Shown here: positions 20,768 to 31,537 of the stretch, one piece after another | How the letters are laid out: every line of letters begins with the position of its first letter | How positions within the stretch are numbered: the first letter of the stretch is position 1 | Made by a program: the position numbers and the translations under genes | NCBI GenBank assembly: GCA_030407085.1 | Contig: CM059584.1 | Location: forward strand, 58,791,501-58,855,500 | Length of the DNA: 64,000 nt | Direction of reading: 5' to 3' | Origin: Trichopria drosophilae | Lineage: Eukaryota; Arthropoda; Insecta; Hymenoptera; Diapriidae | Notes under the pieces: model-generated | What the model was told of the DNA's origin: nothing | The model's input: the letters and a program-made list of their open reading frames with translations, nothing else | Databases searched by the model: none

Positions 20768-23227
20768 AGGGATGAAGACCTCTACCCGTACCAACTAGTA
20801 CAGTTTATTCAGAAGGGTCCAAAGTCTGCCAAAAAGCAGATAGACTGCGTTCCCCGTAAGTGGCTGACTTTTAATAGTCAGAAGCAACGCTTGCAATGTA
20901 AGTTTATGCCACCACCATACAATTCATCGACAACGAAAGTACTGTATGATTTAATCCGAAAAAGAAGTCTGGCTCCTTCTGAATGGCCGGTGTTTACGGT
21001 GACTATTAAAGGATCAGCTAGTAAGTTTAATTAGCTTTTCATTTAACATGATATTTAATCAGTTAGTTAACGTGATATTATCTGTAATATATTATATTAT
21101 ATTAATATAAAATATCTAATGTATATTTTTACAGAGACTTACAAAGATGCAATTAAAAAACAACAATCTTAGAAAATGAAGAATATGCTTTCATACAGGA
21201 CAGTGATGACGATTTACCAGCACAAAAAGCTGAGAAGGTTTTAAAACAATATAAAAGTAAAAAAATTAACTGTTGGAAAAGAAACCCTTGAAGCAATGAA
21301 AGTCGAAACAATATCAACAAGCATTTCCAACGAGTTTCAATAAAAGTCCTGTAAGTATTATGGTTTATATTTTCGATTTTGCATCGATTAATGATTTGTT
21401 TAAAATAATTAATTTTTTATTTATGTTTGTTTTAGTTGTTGAACACGGAGAAATTGGTGATAGATGTGATTCCAACTATTCAAGTTCGCCTAATCGCTAT
21501 AAAGACCAATTTTCTTCAGGTGAATCCCTTGCGACAAATTGTTCTGAAGAAGATTCTTTTTCTGACGGTAGAATAAATTCTGCACTAAAAAAAGAAAAGT
21601 TCTACAACGCAACGAGTAAAAACATCAGGTCAGTTTTCATTTAACCAATAATATAAAAGCCAATAATTTATCGTTTGTAAATTAAACAAAAAAAAAGCAA
21701 AATTATATGTATTCTTATTTTTATATTTATCTTTGTGTCAAAGGTGTGAATGGGCATAACAAAGGTGATGAAAATGGGTATACAGTTTCTTCCCAGCCCT
21801 GTTCTTCAAAAACAAGTGAAAAGTCCACGTCAAAAAAAAAACAAATTCTAAGCAAAATCTCTTTACCGAAATCTGGTTCGTTTTAATTTAAATTATATTC
21901 AATACCATAGAAATTGCGGATTGTCTCAACTCTACCCCACTCTATATTTGATATGTTGGAATATTGAAACAAAACTTTACTTTCATTTAATATTTATTTT
22001 ATATTTACGCACAGAAAATACAATTAATTAATAAAACGTAAAATTAATATAGTATTTTGTCGAGAAATAATTATAAAATTGTAAACATAATTTCATTAAA
22101 GAAAAAAAAAACATTATTGGTTGAGAATTAAATAATTTATCGTTTGTGAATTAAACAAAAAAAAATCAAACTTATATCAATTGTTATTTTAATCTTTATC
22201 TTTGTGTTATAGGTGTGAATGGGCATAACAAAGGTGATACAAATGGGTATAAAGTCTCTTCCCAGTCCTGTACTTCAAAAATAAGTGAAAAGTCCATGTC
22301 AAAAAAAACAAATTGTAAGGAAGCCTCTTTACCGAAATCTGTTTCGTTTTAATTTAAATTATATTCAATAACATCAGAAATTGCGGATTGTCTCAACTCT
22401 ATCCTACTCTGTATTTAATATGTTGAAATATCGAAATATTGGGCCCTTGATACATAATCTGCTATTAATAGTAAAAAATCTGAATAATAAATAACTTTTA
22501 CATGTTTTAATTTTTTTTCAGGACAAATAATCTTTTCCTTTTCAAAATAATACTATTAATAATATCATTTCAATTTTTAAAAGTATAATAAAAATGAATT
22601 TTTTCCAAGTCCTTATTTTCTGGTATTGACCCTCCTTAAATAATATAGTAACCTATCAACTGCAATTGAAATGCATAAATTGTATTTGGCAGTCCTAGAG
22701 TAGTCAATGTTGATATTGATAAATATTTCATAAAATGGATTTTTAGATATAACTTTTTATGCTTTATAACGTTTATTGAATTCGTGATTAAAATTACTTT
22801 GAGTTTGTTTCTAGCACATACCGTCGGTAGCACCGAAACCCACCGTGAGAAAAAAGTACTTTTACAGACTGGTAAAGTCAGTGGTAACTATCAAAATAAC
22901 GTAAACTTCTGAAAGTTAATATAAAATATATAAATTTGTCTTCTAAACGTGAATGCATTCGGCTGTTTATTAGAATTAACACTCCTGAGGTGGATTTATG
23001 ATAACTTACAATATTTAAAAATAGAACAACAGAAGAATAGAATCGACCTGGATGAATTGATTATGATGCAAAGGAATGATATTATAAAGAATGCGGATCT
23101 TATTGACAAAGGACTTCAAGAAGATTTTGTTAAGAAGTACAATATCAATATCCCATTTGACTGTCTGGACGATTTTATGAATTTCGATAAGCATCTTGGT
23201 GAAAACAACAAGTTGCGACAAGATTTT
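20768..23227 (+). pseudogene. Decayed multi-exon DUF4806-like gene
   Basis: Exon 1 (about 20768-21020) reads DEDLYPYQLVQFIQKGPKSA and later KFMPPPYNSS with a GTAAGT donor. Exon 2 (21135-21350) starts after TTTACAG, reads TYKDAIKKQQS, then needs a one-base frame change before ENEEYAFIQDSDDDLPAQKA, and ends at a GTAAGT donor. Exon 3 (21436-21628) is acidic and Ser-rich. Exon 4 (from 21744) has a duplicate (from 22213). The last exon seen (about 22949-23227) ends in INIPFDCLDDFMNFDKHL before a GTAAGT donor. That end resembles the start of a DUF4806 domain, and the first exon resembles the N-terminus of the same insect-expanded family, as I recall them. The frameshift and the missing C-terminus argue for a pseudogene. 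22441-22948 is intronic or empty. Confidence 0.55.
21648..22440. repeat. Direct duplication of about 310 bp containing an exon
   Basis: The block 21648-21960 is repeated at 22122-22440, with about 150 bp of unrelated sequence between. Both carry the exon beginning GVNGHNKGD and the intronic ATTTATCGTTTGT and GGATTGTCTCAACTCTA segments. The first copy has CAAAG at the acceptor, the second TATAG. Only the second keeps a good splice acceptor. Confidence 0.85.
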
Positions 23228-23627
23228 GTAAGTATATTTATTGCATATATGAAATATGTCTTAAGACAATTTAAAATTTCAATAAATTTCTGTTTCTAAA
23301 TTTTATCTAGTTTATGACAAAATATCAATTTTATCTGAGTTTTTGTGTGTATATTATATATTATTATTATTATCTTTTGAGATGTTGTGTGTATATTATT
23401 TTTGATTGTTTGTATATGCCACGAATATTGTTTTCAATACGTTTAATATACTTATATTTTATTTTTTTTAGAACGTTTATTCATTGTCGCGTCAACAGCT
23501 TAGGTTTTTGGCGACATATACATATAATTTGTTGTTCTTACATATTTACGTAATAATGGATGTACAAAAGTTACTTTATCGTTATATCTTGTATACAATT
23601 GAAAGGCTTTGGTTGTATACATACATA

Positions 23628-23906
23628 TTATAATTTGTCGTAGAATTGGTTCTTCTTTATAAATAGTAAAGTTTTTTCGAGGTTTTCGCTATGGGTGATG
23701 CAATATCTCCACTGATCTCTATCATTTACAATTTCGCAGATGTCGTTTTCGTATTTTGGGCATTCTTGAAATATATCACTGATTGTCAAGTTTTTTTGAC
23801 AAGTTTCGCACATAGGAGGAGGTTCTTTTGCAATTTTGTAACTGTGTGTTATTTTAGTATGTCCGATTCGTAGACGCAATAGTATGGCTTGATCTCTGCG
23901 AGTAGT
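23628..23906 (-). pseudogene. Non-LTR retrotransposon (LINE) 3' ORF2 fragment
   Basis: Read on the minus strand, the frame holds RRDQAILLRLRIGHTKITHS followed by CETCQKNLTISDIFQECPKY. This is the C-terminal zinc-finger-like region that follows the RNase H or RT domain in Jockey/I-type LINE ORF2 proteins. The usual His between the Cys pairs is Asp here. No RT domain lies upstream, so this is a fragment only. A run ending in the natural stop is present at 23628. Confidence 0.7.
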
Positions 23907-24689
23907 AGAAGAGTGACCGTTCGCACGAAATTCCCGCCGCCGCCACCACCAGGCGTCGCCACAGTCGCGGCGCTGTCGCGCATGCGAGGTGGTAGATTCG
24001 TGAACTAATTGGCAGACTGATTCGTGGACTAATTTGCGGATTGAGTCGCGGACTGACTCACGGGCCGATTCGCGGATTGATTCGCATTTTTGATTTGCTG
24101 TTTAGTACGCGGGCTTATAATTCAAGACTCTCTCATTGGGAAATCTGACCGTCACTAATGAGGTCATTAAGATGACGCAAGACTTCGTGGACGGTCCCAT
24201 TGAGTTTTCGAAGATTAATGCTGTAGCGTTATGCATATATCTTTCGATCTTTTAAATGTGCTCTGTTGGGAAATCTCTCTTTCAATATGGCACACCGTTA
24301 CCGACCTAATTCGAATGTTACATATCTTTTTTGATGAATTCAAAGAGTAGATTTCCATTAATCTAAATACCAGCTTGAAGCGCAATCTCGTATATCGACG
24401 ACCTACTTTTTAAATCTCACACAAATTTTAAAAACCTACAACCAGGGCTTTGACCTCTTCCTTGTCATGTTGTAAGTTCGAATTCACCTTTCAGAGTTTT
24501 CTCTCGTCGGGGAAATCTATCCATCAATATGACAGTCGTCTTGAAAAGCCGTTAGCGTAACTCAATGATCTCAAATAGTGATGAAACCGCAGAGTCCCTT
24601 CACACAAAACCGCTAAGACCATTTTAAAATTAATTTAGAAAAGCCTCTAAGCAAGTTTCAACACGTTCAAAAGCAATTGAAGTATGACT
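23907..24689. other. Spacer with short GATTCGCGGA-type repeats
   Basis: 23990-24090 contains repeated variants of GATTCGCGGACTGA at about 14-21-bp spacing, preceded by a G/C-rich block (CCGCCGCCGCCACCACCAGG). Three loosely similar TTGGGAAATCT segments lie at about 24138, 24268 and 24510. No gene is recognisable. Confidence 0.5.
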
Positions 24690-24737
24690 ATATTGTATTC
24701 ATTAATTAGCACATGCGCAATAATGGCTAACCCCCTC

Positions 24738-26142
24738 TCAAACCAACTTCTTTACATTTCCACTTATGGGATTATATTCTACAATACGATCATGTAAAAT
24801 TAAACAATAAGCAGAAGTGTTTGCAGGAAAATTTTCTTTTGATTCAAATTCGAGCCGCACATCGACAGGTGCGTGTTTTAAAGCTTCATTCTGCTTAGAG
24901 CAATCAATAATGATTAATGGAGCTTTCTCTAAAAATATTGATTTATTCAATATAGGTTTACCAGTAACATTTTTATTATAGTAACTGGTTTGAAAATTGA
25001 TATACATATCATATAATAAAGAAAATTGATTATTTGCAATATCAAAGTTTAAATTACCATACGGATAATATTTTGAATTCAAAAATACTTTAACATTACT
25101 AATGTTGCAGTGATCAAACAGACTTGCATTTCTCGCCTTGTCATTTTTTCTAGCCGTTTGGAATCCAATAATAATATATCGTGGCTTTTCTAGTTGTGTC
25201 GCTGTTTTCACAGACCACACGTGGGATGATGCTACCGGCAATAGAGGATATTTATAAAGTTCCCATGTACGGAAACTTAAAGATATGCAAGGATCTTTTT
25301 CAATGAAACGCAGCAGATGTATCCTTTCCCTATCAGCCAGCGTCACATATGGAACTAACCATTCTATTTTATTCATCTCAATTTTGTAATGTTCTTCTGC
25401 ATTTTGTATAATTGCGTTATCATCATGTTTAGATCTTGTTAAAATAAGTTCGTGCTTCGCGTTTACAATTATCTTACGATAATCTTCAGCAAATCCGAGA
25501 ATCATACTCAGAGGCATGATCACATCAAAATAACCATTATCATTTGTTATCTTCAGATTTGAACTAGATATCCAACCTGCATTGATTAAAACGGGTTCAT
25601 AATTTGGCGTGTAAGAAGGATACCCCTTCATCAAGCTAGTAATACCAACATTTCTATTTCGATCAATTTCAACACCATTCAATTCATATCGCGCCTTATC
25701 AAATAAATGACAGATTGCGTTAGACGTTAGATTAGTATTATTTGTTTTAGTTCCGTCGGTTTTCGTCAATCTTCCACTAACATGTATCAATCTTTTACAC
25801 GGTAAAATACATAAATCTTGATTTTGCACAGCAATACGAATTTCATCATTTTTACCAAAAGAACTTGTATTGTAAGATTGATGTGAATGCAGCTCGTAAT
25901 GAGCGACAGATTCGTCGAAAACGACTGGGTTTTGAATGCTGAGTATTGGATCATCCGTTATTGCTATTATGATAACGTGCTATAAGTATGCAAATACAAC
26001 AACGGCAATAACAATTTTTATTATTATTTACTGTTTGATATTGTGATGATAATGTAACTTGAGTCCCAAGCTTTTCAGAAATAGAGCGTTCCGACGTGTT
26101 AACGTCTTGCGAATTTGACGACGACTGATATGTTTTCTCCAT
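24738..26142 (-). pseudogene. Candidate major capsid protein (double jelly-roll), copy 2, one frame break
   Basis: The main frame (about 25945 to 24738) encodes roughly 400 residues, reading DDPILSIQNPVVFDESVAHY, then IRIAVQNQDLCILP, and ending VEYNPISGNVKKLV. An ATG with a plausible Ser/Gln-rich N-terminus lies at 26142 (MEKTYQSSSNSQDV) in another frame, and the two meet at about 25950-25970, so one indel separates them. The length, the beta-rich composition and the place between penton candidate and element end fit a Polinton-type major capsid protein. This assignment is by context and remembered similarity; no short catalytic motif exists to prove it. A TCAG lies upstream near 26175, but the TATA region has been displaced by a MITE. 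Confidence 0.6.
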
Positions 26143-26194
26143 GATTGGTTATTATTATAGTAACTATTAAGGTTCTGACCATTGTACATAATAC

Positions 26195-26953
26195 GGTGAC
26201 ATGTCATAATTCCCACGTCAAAATTTCCACCGTCATAATTCCAACGTTATAATTACCACTGACATAATTTCCACTGTCATTACCCCATCTCCATAATACC
26301 TAACGCCATCATTCCTAATTTGAAAATTCCCACGAGTCAGAGCTGACCTACTTCACCAACCTTTTTCATAATAGATATCGCAAGTCATTGCTTAATCTGC
26401 TCGAAAGTAGTAGGAATAGGTTATACTGATTTATATTTGTGGTAACATATTACAGTTGTTAACTGAGACATAGTCTATCATGCAAATTTTCGATCTTCAA
26501 AAATGTCCTCGGTCATATACATAGATCTTTATGTTTTGTGTAATGAATCTTCGTGACAGATTTCTTCAACAGTATTTTTTCTCGTGGTAATTTCAAGGTA
26601 ATTCTGAGATCTAGGAAACTCGTTCTTAGATATAAACCGAATTTTGTATGGATTTTTATTAACAAACGTGATGAAATAGATGATTTTGTGCATTCTTCAT
26701 CAGTCTAATTGATTCGGTTCAATTAAAATTCGTGTTATTTTTTTAGCCTCCTCTCGCTGCTGAACATAATTGGAAAAACCTGACGACGGAATCCAAAAAA
26801 AAGAAGAGCGTCTAGAAGTGCTGCCGAACGTTAGTATTGGCGGTGGGAATTGCGGTTGTGAAAATTATGGCGGTAGGGATGTTGATGTTGGGAATTATGA
26901 CGGTGGGGATTATGACGTGGGAATAATAGTAGTGGGAATGATGGTATGTAACC
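26195..26953. mobile_element. MITE with 8-bp target duplication CATAATAC
   Basis: The left end GGTGACATGTCATAATTCCC and the right end, which in reverse complement reads GGTTACATACCATCATTCCC, are imperfect inverted repeats of about 22 bp. CATAATAC occurs directly outside both ends (26187-26194 and 26954-26961). Subterminal regions hold tandem variants of CATAATTCCCAC on the left and GTGGGAATTATG on the right. An 8-bp duplication indicates the hAT or P superfamily. It has inserted between the capsid and penton genes of Maverick copy 2. A 62-codon frame inside is repeat-derived. Confidence 0.85.
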
Positions 26954-26967
26954 CATAATACCCATTG

Positions 26968-27654
26968 TTACGTAGATTTAAGATGGAGTCGTATTGTAAT
27001 TGTTTCACCACGAAAATTAACCAATTCACCGTTCTGATCAACAATACGCAATTGAATATGATCTATTAATCTGACGGCAACAGGTAGGTAAATGACGTGA
27101 TTCGGCACTTCCACAATCTTATATCCGGGCGCCACAGTAGGAAAAAATTCATGAATCGTGTGCGCTCTACTGCTATTGATATAAGCGCCTGTAGTTATAT
27201 TGCATTCCACGCGAAGTGCATTAACTTTAATTATGGTTACTAGCAAATCTGAAATGTGCAACTTGTTCGCTTCCAAAATTCGTCTATTAAAGCCCAACGT
27301 TCGTCCAATCGAATCGATTGGTGTAAAATCAATGTCTCGATTAGATCTGATTTCACTACGTAGTGTATTATTATTTGGTTTTATATCTAGCGTAATATCA
27401 CTATACTCCGACAGCTTGTTTCTAATATATTCTGCTATATCCTCAATTTCATAGCTACCGATCGGTACAATAATTTCATGGTTACCAATATCAAATTTAT
27501 TATTAACGTCAACATTTGGGATTGAATTAAACGTTAAAAGTTCTATCAAACCCAATTCATAATTCTTCTGCGGTGAAAGTTCAATAGGTGGAAAGTATTG
27601 CGCTTCCAATACTGAAGACTGCCCCGAGAGCGTCAACGTAAAAGAATCATTCAT
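26968..27654 (-). CDS. Candidate penton (minor capsid, single jelly-roll) protein, copy 2
   Basis: The frame is intact for 228 residues from ATG 27654. It opens with MNDSFTLTLSGQSSVLEAQY, followed by PPIELSPQKNYELGLIELLT and NSIPNVDVNNKF. The pattern PPIxLxxxxxYELGLxxxxTxNSIPN is typical of the penton or minor capsid proteins of Polintons and adintoviruses as I remember them. A helical IAEYIRNKL segment follows, and the C-terminal half is beta-rich. The gene has its own TATA and TCAGT promoter. It appears to be the least damaged structural gene of copy 2. Copy 1 has lost this gene to the gypsy replacement. Confidence 0.68.
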   Translation of the reverse strand: MNDSFTLTLSGQSSVLEAQYFPPIELSPQKNYELGLIELLTFNSIPNVDVNNKFDIGNHEIIVPIGSYEIEDIAEYIRNKLSEYSDITLDIKPNNNTLRSEIRSNRDIDFTPIDSIGRTLGFNRRILEANKLHISDLLVTIIKVNALRVECNITTGAYINSSRAHTIHEFFPTVAPGYKIVEVPNHVIYLPVAVRLIDHIQLRIVDQNGELVNFRGETITIRLHLKST

Positions 27655-27708
27655 ACTGATTGTTCAAATTACACTGATTATCATAATATTTTATGCGATA
27701 TATTTATA
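27655..27708 (-). promoter_or_regulatory. TATA plus TCAGT core promoter of the penton gene
   Basis: On the minus strand TATAAATA (complement of 27701-27708) is followed 31 bp later by TCAGT (complement of 27673-27677). A second TCAGT directly precedes the ATG. The box overlaps the end of the protease gene, showing tight packing. Confidence 0.75.
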
Positions 27709-28002
27709 CAACTGATACTTGATTGGACAAAACAGCTGATTGCATAAAAATTTGAGACATAATTGTCCACAATCAAAAGTGGCATAGTCTTGAAATTTTT
27801 CACGGTTATACATAATGCTACCTACACCGAGATATTTTCCCAACTCAGCAGGTGGGCTAAGGTTTCCAAAGCTGTCAAAATAAACGACTTTAGAACCAGG
27901 TTTTCGATATGCTACACAATGTGTCCCCGGACCGCTAGCATCGTCTAAATTTATGACTGCACATTCATTAACTTGGGGATTCTTTGGTAAATTATTACGC
28001 AT
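27691..28002 (-). CDS. Adenain-like cysteine protease, copy 2
   Basis: Counted from the ATG at 28002, His28 (GTHCVAY), Asp43 (YFDSFG), Gln71 and Cys78 (DCGQLC) form the adenovirus-protease-type active site. The seven-residue gap between Gln and Cys matches adenain. Such proteases cleave capsid precursors during maturation in adenoviruses and Polintons. Coding similarity clearly extends upstream in the same frame to about 28109 (LPHRALTDVDISRYSK), where a TAG appears and no ATG is found. The original start may therefore be lost, or the ATG at 28002 may not be the natural one. The gene sits between the penton and PLA2 genes on the same strand. Confidence 0.82.
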   Translation of the reverse strand: MRNNLPKNPQVNECAVINLDDASGPGTHCVAYRKPGSKVVYFDSFGNLSPPAELGKYLGVGSIMYNREKFQDYATFDCGQLCLKFLCNQLFCPIKYQLYKYIA

Positions 28003-28085
28003 ACAGACACCTCTAAAATTCGGAATTCCAGCTTCTTTCGAATATCTCGATATATCTACATCGGTGAGTGCTCGATGCGGTAGCT

Positions 28086-28926
28086 TTACAAGTTTTTTCG
28101 ATTTTTTCTACATTTAACACCTAAACCCGTTATATATGGTTTTAATTTCAAACCTAGACCATTTTTATAAGGTTTAAGATATAACCCTTTACCTATAGCT
28201 ATTGTCTCCATAGCACGATTATGCCTCTCACTTTCATGTAACTGCTTCTTAGCAACTTTTGCATCATTAACAGCCTTGGTTACACCCGCTGCGCCACCGG
28301 CTAATGCACCTACAGCAAATATGGGTGCTAGGGAAGGTAAGAATTCTCCAACCTTTGAAGGTATCGATAGCTGTCAAGTTTTTTGAATGAATCGTTTACC
28401 ACCTGCTTTTTTACGGCTTTACGTACCCCTTTCAAAGCGCTCGATATAACACTTTGAACATTATTACTTGGTGACATTGACATTTTAGCAGCCGCAATAA
28501 TGTTGTTCAATGATGTTGTTTTCTTTTTTGACACTTTTTTCTTCTTTTTTAGTCCCATGCCTAATTTACTTTTTAGTTTCATCGTGTTTGCAACACCCCA
28601 GCTGCCGCCTTTTCTGCAATGCTTGCGTCTTTTGCTAAAACTCGCTTCCAAGCCTGCTCCGCTAATATTCGATCAGCCTCGCTTCTACCGGTGGGATTTT
28701 CACGAGTTTTGGAATAAGCAATATCGTGTTCCTTGCAAGCCTTATCTAACGGATTTATCCCTAAGTCCCCTCTTGCTAATCGATGCTTTAATTTTGTACC
28801 AGGTCCGCAGTACTGATAATCGGGTACATGAAGTTCTACCGGTAATTTATTAATTAAAGAATTGACCAATCCTTTCTCACTCTTTATACGTCTTTGCTTC
28901 TTGTTTTTACCCACATATGTAATCAT
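28086..28926 (-). pseudogene. Parvovirus-like PLA2 protein with basic, repeat-bearing tail, copy 2
   Basis: The PLA2 core (YCGPGTKLK, then DKACKEHDIAYS) reads from ATG 28926. Loss of one T relative to copy 1, near 28603, shifts the frame after AEKAAA. The next part (to 28328) has basic runs (LKKKKKVSKKK) and an SVISSALKG segment, followed by another shift. The last part, in a third frame, ends in GLYLKPYKNGLGLKLKPY with a stop at 28086-28088. That double KPY motif is absent from copy 1 because of the gypsy junction. Tails of this kind are reminiscent of adenoviral core or membrane-active peptides, which is only an analogy. Confidence 0.8.
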
Positions 28927-29015
28927 TTTAAGATGTGCATCATTCAAGTAACAAACAGTTAATGACAATACATATAAAGGCGCTACTGATACTTTTATGA
29001 TCAGTTATTATCAAA
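28927..29015. promoter_or_regulatory. Divergent promoter between PLA2 and ATPase genes, copy 2
   Basis: TATAAAGG (28973-28980) and TCAGT (29001-29005) face the ATPase and match copy 1 at the same spacing. The PLA2-facing TATAAATA of copy 1 corresponds to a diverged sequence here, so that direction is probably weakened. Confidence 0.65.
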
Positions 29016-29708
29016 GTGCGATTTCACAAACAACCAACAAAAATCCCAATCATCAATTTTGATGATTTAACATCGTCTGTACAAAATAATGCAACTAATC
29101 ATAAACGACATGGGGAGTTGCTGCCCAATAGTATACGTGCACTACTCAGTCTAATCATCGATCAGAATGGATTAAAGTTTGAAAATATATATGTATATTC
29201 GAAATCGTTAAATCAACCGAAATATCAATTTTTACAAAACTTACTCGAATCTGTGAAGGGCATAGGATACTTTCCTTTTCACGATAATGAACAGGTAGTA
29301 CCATCCGCCGAGGCCAGGCCTAACTCTATTATTATATTTGATGATGTTGCCTGCGAGAAGCAAGATAACATTAGATCCTTCTTTTGTATGGGTAGACATG
29401 ATTGCGTCGATTGCTTTTATCTCAGTCAAACGTATGCTCGCGTTCCCAAGCATCTTATTCGAGATAACGTAAACTTTTTGATTCTCTTTAGACAGGATGA
29501 AATGAATCTTAAGCACGTCTATAATGATCATGTAAATACAGATATGCCATACAACACTTTTAAAGATATATGTACACAATGTTGGACAGAAAAGCATGGA
29601 TTTATTGTAATCGATAAAGATAGTGAAATAGAAGAGGGAAGGTATCGAAATGGTTTTGATTGTTTTATAAGCATAAATGATTTTAAGAAGAAACAAAAAA
29701 TGTTGTAA
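29016..29708 (+). pseudogene. Packaging ATPase, copy 2, start codon and P-loop lost
   Basis: The protein is closely similar to the 243-residue ATPase of copy 1 but has 230 residues. A 39-bp in-frame deletion near 29142 removes the residues that hold the Walker A motif; short ACT repeats at the deletion ends suggest replication slippage. The Walker B segment IIIFDDVACE is kept. The ATG of copy 1 is GTG here (29016-29018), and the next in-frame ATG is far downstream. Without the P-loop it cannot bind ATP in the normal way, even though the frame is open throughout. Confidence 0.85.
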
Positions 29709-29743
29709 CAAGTCAGTGCAGAGTAGGACTTGCATGCATTAAC

Positions 29744-31510
29744 ATGTCTTCTCCACTTAAGCAGCAGCAAGACGTTTTACGTCAAATTGTCAAAGCTAGT
29801 GAATCTATTCGCCGAAAACATCGATTATTAAAAATGGGTAAAGAAACGCATGACCTTGCGATAAGTGAAACGCTCAAACCTCTGATAAGTCCATTGGAAA
29901 AAATAGCAGACGCTACGACAATGTCAATCAACAAAAATGCGATTGATGATATTATAACGCTTTTCCCGAATTGGAAAAGGGTAGAACACAAAAAAATGAG
30001 AAAAACGCAGGGGGGTTAAATAATCTTCAACCTCTATACACGAAACTGAAAGTTATATTTCTCGAAAAAAATACATTAAAGTTTTGGGGGCGCGACAAGA
30101 AAATGAACGCACTAATACGCAAAGGGCGCTGAGTTCACAAATCACTCGACGGTAGAGTCTCTTAAAAAAAAGACCGGAGGCACGATAAGCGTATAAACCG
30201 CGGGGGGGGGGGGGCACAATAGAGATGCAGCGGAGTGACTTACGGCGTCGTCGCTAGCGTGTCCGGCGGCTGCGGAGTACCTGGCCGTCCTCGAAGTCCT
30301 CCTTCGTCCTACTGTCGAGTTAGTGGAGGCGAGTAAGGTCGCCATACACGGGGGAAAAGAGGGGGAATGTGAGGCGTTTTTTTGCGTGCTGGGCCTGAGT
30401 AATGCAGACGCGCAGCGACAAAAAGGAGGAAACAATACAGGCGCGTCAGAGAGGGGCGGTGTCCCTTCTCGACGGCCACGATGACTCCTACTATCGGGTG
30501 GTATCTCCTGCGCTGCCGAAAGGGACATCCAGGGGAAAGAGGAGCTCGGGCGTTTCGAGTGCTCGGAAGGTGGTGACGCTCCCGGCGAAATGCGCAACCG
30601 AGCAATGACGGTAAAGCCGTTCAGGCGCTTTGCCGGCGACTGACGGACGGGTATCCGAACTCATGAAAATTGGTAAAAAAAAAGGATTGAGGAAGGCGAT
30701 CCTGAGCTCCGGGACACTTTCGACACGCGAGGGAACCGCGGCATCCACCGCGACGGATCTGCCAAGGGGACGATCGGTGACACCTTGTCACAATATAAAC
30801 GTACATGATAAAGTAACAGATAGCATAGAAATGAATGATGTTAACGATTTTGATGAAGATGATGATATGCTTGATGGATATAATACCCCTTTAGAGCAGA
30901 CATTTAGCAGTGATATTAAAACACCTACATATCATACTGAAGAAAGGTTATCAAATAAGTTTCTAACTTTACTGGTGAGAAATATTCATGAGAAAAGTGA
31001 TATTATTGATACAATTTATGGTGTTCGCATAGAAGGTGGTACTACAAGAATCGGTGATTCGACAATAGAATTTAAGAATAAAAATGTCATTGTTAAGGAT
31101 AACAAATTTGCTATTACTAAAGGTTTGCTAGAGTTATTATTTAAGAAAAAAGCTGATGTAGCTATAATCCAACAGTCTGATTTAAACAATTACAAAAGTA
31201 TACTAACCTTAACTAATGCACATAGGAAAGATTGGAATCAGGAAAAACCTATTCGGTATAATGCTTCCCACAAGTATCGAAACTATATCAAGGAAATGTT
31301 CAAAGATGTTCCGAAAAAGGTTGGTAATTTGCCTGAATACATGATTGTTGAACAAAACCACAAAATTGACTACGTGCATTGGGATGATCCAAATGAACTT
31401 GTCGATCGTTTGCGCCTTCTAATAGCATCGCAAGCTGCTGGTAATTCAACTCTTTCTAATGAAATCTTATCGATTATTAAAGAGTTGCTGAAGCTAATAT
31501 CATCTATTAA
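29744..31510 (+). pseudogene. Conserved Maverick unknown (HWDDPNELVDRLRLL protein), copy 2, split by insertion
   Basis: The first part (ATG 29744 to about 29952) matches the start of the copy 1 gene up to the NAIDD segment. An 850-bp GC-rich insert follows. The second part resumes at about 30804 with DKVTDSIEMNDVNDF and runs through TPTYHTEERL without the stop seen in copy 1, on to YVHWDDPNELVDRLRLL. Near 31485 one base is missing compared with copy 1, so the C-terminus is altered. The open frame that begins at 30630 fuses insert sequence to this second part and is not a natural gene start. Confidence 0.75.
29953..30803. mobile_element. GC-rich 0.85-kb insertion of unknown type in copy 2
   Basis: The limits come from alignment with copy 1 (GATTGATGATA on the left, GATAAAGTA on the right). 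The insert is much richer in G and C than its surroundings. It has a run of about twelve Gs near 30200 and no obvious terminal inverted repeats. A TA at both edges may be a target duplication, but two bases of the site seem to be missing on the right. Open frames occur on both strands (for example 30402-30608), without recognisable domains. It may be part of a retroelement. Confidence 0.6.
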
Positions 31511-31537
31511 TTGCGTGATAATTACGTCAGTATCATA

